DNA of 64,000 bases from Rattus norvegicus (Eukaryota > Chordata > Mammalia > Rodentia > Muridae): positions 41,411,050 to 41,475,049 of the forward strand of contig NC_086036.1 in NCBI RefSeq assembly GCF_036323735.1. The letters are read 5' to 3'. Under the pieces are notes generated by a model. It saw only the letters and a program-made list of their open reading frames with translations. It had not been told where the DNA came from and ran no database searches. Below are positions 59,932 to 64,000 of this stretch, piece by piece (within the stretch, counting starts at the first letter, position 1; each line of letters begins with the position of its first letter). A program made the position numbers and the translations under genes.

Positions 59932-60660
59932 CCCAAATGCTTGAATTACCCCAGATGCACAGAACACATGAAACTCAAGAAGGTTGACCAAAATGCGAAT
60001 GCTTCACTCCTTCTTTAAAAGGGGAACAAGAATACCCTTGGCAGGGATTAGGGAGGCAAAGTTTAGAACAGAGGCTGAAGGAACTCCCATTCATAGCCTG
60101 CCCCACTTGTAGCCCATACATATACAGCCACCAAACTAGATAAGATGGATAGAGCAAAGAAGTGCAGGCTGACAGGGACTGGATGTAGATCTCTCCTGAG
60201 AGACACACCCAGAATACAGCAAATACATAGGCGAATCCCAGCAGTAAACCACTGAACTGAGAACAGGACCCCCGTTGAAGGAATCAGAGAAAGGACTGGA
60301 AGAGCTTGAAGGGGCTCGAGACCCCATATGAACAACAATGCCAAGCAACCAGAGCTTCCAGGGACTAAGCCACTACCCAAAGACTATACATGGACTGACC
60401 CTGGGCTCCAACCTCATAGGTAGCAATGAATAGCCTAGTAAGAGCACCAGTGGAAGTGGAAGCCCTGGGTCCTGCCAAGACTGAATACCTAGTGAACGTG
60501 ATTGTTGGGGGGAGGGTGGTTATGGGGGAAGGATGGGGAGGGGAAGCCCCTATAGAAGGGGAGGGGGAGGGTTTAGGGGGATGTTGGCCTGGAATGTGGG
60601 AAAGGGAATAACAATTTAAATGTAAACAAGAAATACTCAAGTTAATAAAGATTTTTTAAA
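59932..60660 (+). other. L1 3' UTR with G-rich tract
   Basis: After ORF2 comes about 730 bp of 3' UTR. At 60505-60595 it has many runs of 3-6 G, able in principle to form G-quadruplexes, a known feature of mammalian L1 3' UTRs. An AATAAA lies at 60644-60649, followed by a short T/A-rich end. Confidence 0.88.
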
Positions 60661-60677
60661 ATAGAAATATGTGTTGC

Positions 60678-61305
60678 CTCTAGACTAGTAACTCAATGTC
60701 CAATTAAAAGTGCTTCAATAAAATAAAGAAAAATTTACCATTTCATAATTCCGTGATGTAGTTCAATTCAGTCAATCCTGTCTCTCTGAGCCACCCTCAG
60801 TGTCCTGCACATATTCCTTTCAGATCCATAGTATCAGATGTCAGAACGGCTTATGTAAGGTAAGCAATTCCTAGCATCTCTCCTTACTAATTCTCACTGT
60901 TAAAGAAACATTCTGCCTCTGGTCTCCAGCAGCCAGGATTAAGTCTTTTCTTGCTACCAGGTCAACTGAGAGTATCAGATGCTATAACAATGGGCATGAT
61001 AGCAATTGGCGAAGAAGTAGACATGTCACTCACAAGGTACTTTTCTATCCCCCACTTTACAAAAAAATGTGTCACTCTCAGGAGGTCAGCACCTTACTAA
61101 CAGACTGTGTAGTGTTAGCATAGAAATCTAGCACTGTTGAACCCAGGGTCCCAGGGCTCAGACCCCCATTCTTTTCCCAGCTGTGTCTCTTTTCATCCAT
61201 CACCACTGTTCCTTATTTATATAAAGAATATTGGGCCTCCTGCTATATTGAATTGTGGTACTCATTAAAGAGATAAGGTATATCTAAATTACAGTGTCCG
61301 GCCCT
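60678..61305. other. Intergenic, nothing assigned
   Basis: No recognisable gene or repeat. Confidence 0.4.
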
Positions 61306-61630
61306 GTTTTATGAAATTCACTGTGTAGACCAGGCTGGCCTTGAACTCACAGACCAGACTTGCATCCTCTGTTTCCTGAGTGTTAGGACTAAAGGAAAGC
61401 ACCAATAAGCCTACCTCTAACATCTTTCTAATTTAATTTTTTTTAGATTTTATTTATTTTTATTTTAGTGTATGGGTGGTTGCCTGTGTGTATGTCTGTG
61501 CACCATGTGCTTGCAGTGTCTGCAGAGGCCAGAAGAGGGGATTGGATCTTTTGAGACTGGAGTCAGATGGTCGTGAGCTCCTATATAGGCACTGGAGTTC
61601 TTAAGCCATTCTCTAGCTTCTGAATATGAG
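61306..61630 (-). mobile_element. B1 fragment and B3-type SINE
   Basis: 61310-61412 is reverse B1 (GTGTAGACCAGGCTGGCCTT). 61436-61625 is reverse B3 (TTTTTTTAGATTTTATTTAT, GCAGAGGCCAGAAGAGGGGA). Confidence 0.75.
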
Positions 61631-62137
61631 GATTTTTGTAGTAATATCAGCATAGTTTATAATATTACTGTATTTAGACTAATAATAGCATGCACAAGCC
61701 ATAGTAAAAAGCCAAGTATAATAGAGTAGAATTATGAAAATGAATAGTAATAAGGAAAGATTGGCTTTCTCAGATACTGAAGCTTACGTTAAAAACACTG
61801 ATTACCACAGTGTGAGAGCGATGCTTGAATACATTGACAGATTAGTGGAAGAGATACAGAATTCAGAAGCAGACTCAAAATAGATTTTTGAACACTTAGC
61901 TGATAATAGTGGGGACTCTTAAATTACTAGGAGATCTTACCACAAAAGGATCTGAGAATAGTCAGTGAAAAAACTATTATCTCCTGGCACATACTCAGTA
62001 AATCTCATATGAATTTATGGAAATAATAAAGCCGTAAAGGTGTTAGAAGAAACATGAGATTGTTTTCCGCTTTCTGGATAATCTTCACATGGGATGAGTA
62101 ATTCATGAAAATAAAAAAGAAGCTGGGGCAGGGGTGA
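61631..62137. other. Intergenic, nothing assigned
   Basis: AT-rich sequence. Parts may be decayed L1 but are not clear. Confidence 0.35.
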
Positions 62138-62262
62138 CCAGAGAGAGAGAGAGGGGGGGGGGAGGGGGGAGGGAGGGAGGGAGGGAGGGAGGAAGAAGAA
62201 GAAGAAGAAGAAGAAGAAGAAGAAGAAGAAGAAGAAGAAGAAGAAGAAGAAGAAGAAGAAGA
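62138..62262. repeat. Polypurine tract: (GA)n, G-rich, (GGGA)n, (GAA)n
   Basis: 125 bases of uninterrupted purines ending in about 23 GAA units (62192-62262). The Arg-only and Ser-only frames across it are artefacts. Confidence 0.97.
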
Positions 62263-62875
62263 GATAAAGTCTACTATATACAAATGAAAAATACCTACAT
62301 GAAAAAAGACCATAAGAAAAGTTGTAGCCTATCCTGAGAAAATTATTTATAACTCATATCACATAGAGACTATAGCTAAGATAGCCAACATTTAATTAAA
62401 GCTATCCACTGCTACTAGTAAATGTGAACAGACAACCAGAAAGCAACGGAACCAAGTAAAGCATATACACAGGTATTTCACAGAGAAGATAATGACAAAG
62501 GTCTTAACACACTTGGAAATCTTAATCTTACTTTCAAACATCCTGTCTGAAGGCTTAAGGCAAGATAGGCACGGTGGCACATACCTGTAATCCTAGTACT
62601 CTGGAGGCATGGGCAGTTTCACCTCTGCTTGAGTTTGAACGCAGTCAGGGCTACATAGTAACTTCCGGGAAAGTTTGTGCTGCTGAACCTGCCTCACATC
62701 TAATGGTGTGTAATTTTCTACTTACTGCTTTTTGATTACTGAAGTTAGCAAAGCTTCCATTTGGAAAAATATGGACAAATGGGTGTTAATATGTTGGCCA
62801 AAAGGTAAGTGATACAATGTTTATGAACTATCTATCTATACAGCTTCTATATGCATTTTATAACCAACACATCCT
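62263..62875 (+). other. Intergenic with one B1-like SINE
   Basis: 62565-62690 reads as a diverged B1 (GGCACGGTGGCACATACCTG, TAATCCTAGTACTCTGGAGG). The rest is unassigned. Confidence 0.55.
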
Positions 62876-62879
62876 CTTT

Positions 62880-63370
62880 TGTGTAGCTGCTTGTATTCTA
62901 TTCTCTAAACGGGTCCCCCAAAACAGTTTGCAAGAGAAGGTCTGCACCCAGCTTCTGGGAACCTGCCCCCAGTTAATTTTGATTGGTAAATAAAGATGCC
63001 AGCAGCCAATAGCTGGGGAGGAGAGACAGAGGCGGGATTTAGGGCTCCTAGACTTGGAACTTCCAAGGAGAAGGAAGGGAGACACTGTGTGTAAAGGAGA
63101 GAGAAACACTGCCACTATGTAAAGGGATCAAGAGGTCAGGGTCCAAAGAGCTGCACAATCGGGTCTAGGGCAACCAAGGTGGAACGTAGAAATTAGTAAT
63201 TAGTAACTCAGAGTTATCGGCAGGAGGTAGATTCTAACAGCATGGAGGGTAGGCTATTTCCCAGCTATTGTGCTGTGGTGTATTAAATATAATGTCTGGG
63301 TGTGTGTCTTTCATTCAGGAACATAAACCATCGAGGTGGGTAGTAACCCCACCTGGGATTGATTAAAAAA
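62880..63370 (+). mobile_element. LTR-like rodent ERV fragment
   Basis: GTTAATTTTGATTGGTAAAT then AAAGATGCC(A)GCAGCCAATAGC, GGCGGGATTTAGGGCTCC and a G/T-rich end near CATAAACCATCGAGGTGGG are typical of a rodent ERV LTR. I cannot name the family, and no coding part adjoins. Confidence 0.45.
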
Positions 63371-63657
63371 AATCAATACTACACTTTGGGGCTTTATCTT
63401 CTCAGTTATTAATCTATCTTATTTTTGTATCAGTGATGATCAAAACCATAGCTTCGTTCATGCTTAATAAATGCTCTACCACTGAGCTATATCTTCTGCA
63501 TTAGGTTCCTGGGATGAGATATAAATTATGAAGAATAATTTACTGTGTATGCAGTCTCAATTGTTTGGATTTATTTGCAGAGTTGTGCAGTTTCACTTCA
63601 GGCTAATTTTAGAATATTTTCATGTCACAGTGCTACTCACAAACACAAATAAAATGC
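63371..63657. other. Intergenic, nothing clear
   Basis: A short tRNA-SINE-like remnant (AATGCTCTACCACTGAGCTA) near 63470. Confidence 0.35.
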
Positions 63658-63958
63658 TGAGGGCTGCAGCATTGGCTCAGTCAGCAAAGTGCTTGCTGGG
63701 CAAACATGGGGACCTGTATTTGAATCCACAGCACCAACATGAAAAGGCAGGCATGATGGTGTATGTCTTTCATCCTAGCAGTGGAGAGGCAGAGGTAGGA
63801 TTCCTGGAGTTCTCTGGCTAGGTTGTCTCGCTTAATCAGTGTGCTTCAGGGTCAGTGGGATACTCTGTCTCAAAAGTTAAGGTAGAGATAGAAGAAGAGA
63901 TCCAACATCAACCTCTGCCTTCCACACACACATGTGTGCACAAACATATATGTACTGT

Positions 63959-64000
<42 letters not shown>
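63658..64000 (+). mobile_element. B4 SINE with CT/CA microsatellite at the window edge
   Basis: Head GGGCTGCAGCATTGGCTCAG, B1-like half (TCATCCTAGCAGTGGAGAGG), A-rich and CA-rich tail. (CT)n at 63960-63980 and (CA)n run off the window end. Confidence 0.75.

Larger units (their letters stand above)
53503..60677 (+). mobile_element. Full-length L1 retrotransposon with target-site duplication
   Basis: A complete LINE-1 copy, 53520-60660, with 5' UTR, ORF1, ORF2, 3' UTR and a short A-rich end. The duplication ATAGAAATATTTGTTGC (53503-53519) / ATAGAAATATGTGTTGC (60661-60677) differs at one base. Without its two later insertions (7SK copy, ID element) it would be about 6.8 kb, the normal full size. 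It cannot move on its own: ORF1 and ORF2 carry several stops and frameshifts. The divergence between 5' units, broken frames and one duplication mismatch suggest moderate age, rat lineage. Confidence 0.96.

Noticed and set aside
62134..62313. Poly-Arg and poly-Ser frames
   Set aside because: Translation of the purine microsatellite.
1..64000. CRISPR arrays, operons, phage or bacterial genes
   Set aside because: The DNA is mammalian. The regular short repeats are microsatellites and SINE-derived, with no spaced direct-repeat arrays.

Overview
The window is rodent nuclear DNA, most likely rat. It carries ID SINEs (BC1/tRNA-Ala type), B1, B2, B3 and B4 SINEs, a full-length L1 with tandem rat-type 5' UTR units, MaLR-like LTRs and many CA/GA microsatellites. 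There is no bacterial, viral or organellar gene content. One protein-coding gene can be supported: Fem1c, on the minus strand. It encodes the substrate receptor of a CUL2 ubiquitin ligase that reads C-terminal arginine degrons.

Layout. 1-9550 lies downstream of Fem1c and is mostly unique sequence with a few old repeats. 9550-12840 is the probable Fem1c 3' UTR. 12841-14150 is the last coding exon (residues 182-617), and 14151-32420 is an 18.3 kb intron rich in SINEs and old L1 pieces. 32421-32964 codes for residues 1-181 plus the first base of codon 182, with a 5' leader reaching to about 33147. 33148-33896 is a probable first intron, and about 33897-34190 a non-coding exon 1 in a CpG island whose promoter side (34200-34640) holds five NRF1-like sites about 70 bp apart. 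The two coding segments join to exactly 617 codons with consensus splice sites.

34650-64000 is intergenic DNA upstream of Fem1c. It contains a B1-derived CTGCCTCT minisatellite (36 kb), a hAT element with intact ends (40.7 kb), several LTR-like repeats, a block of microsatellites (42-47 kb), a complete L1 with a target-site duplication (53.5-60.7 kb), and an LTR-like piece near 63 kb. The L1 has been hit twice after insertion, once by a 3'-truncated 7SK RNA copy without a poly-A tail and once by an ID element. All its reading frames are broken.

No new multi-gene system is visible. The best leads are the periodic NRF1-like promoter array, the uORF-rich Fem1c leader, the tailless 7SK insertion in L1, an unexplained exon-like segment at 46447-46537 (minus strand), the G-tailed ID element at 27.6 kb, and a perfect 24-bp palindrome at 1638. 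Strand, frame and splice statements come from reading the sequence. Repeat family names come from recognition and were not checked by a database search.
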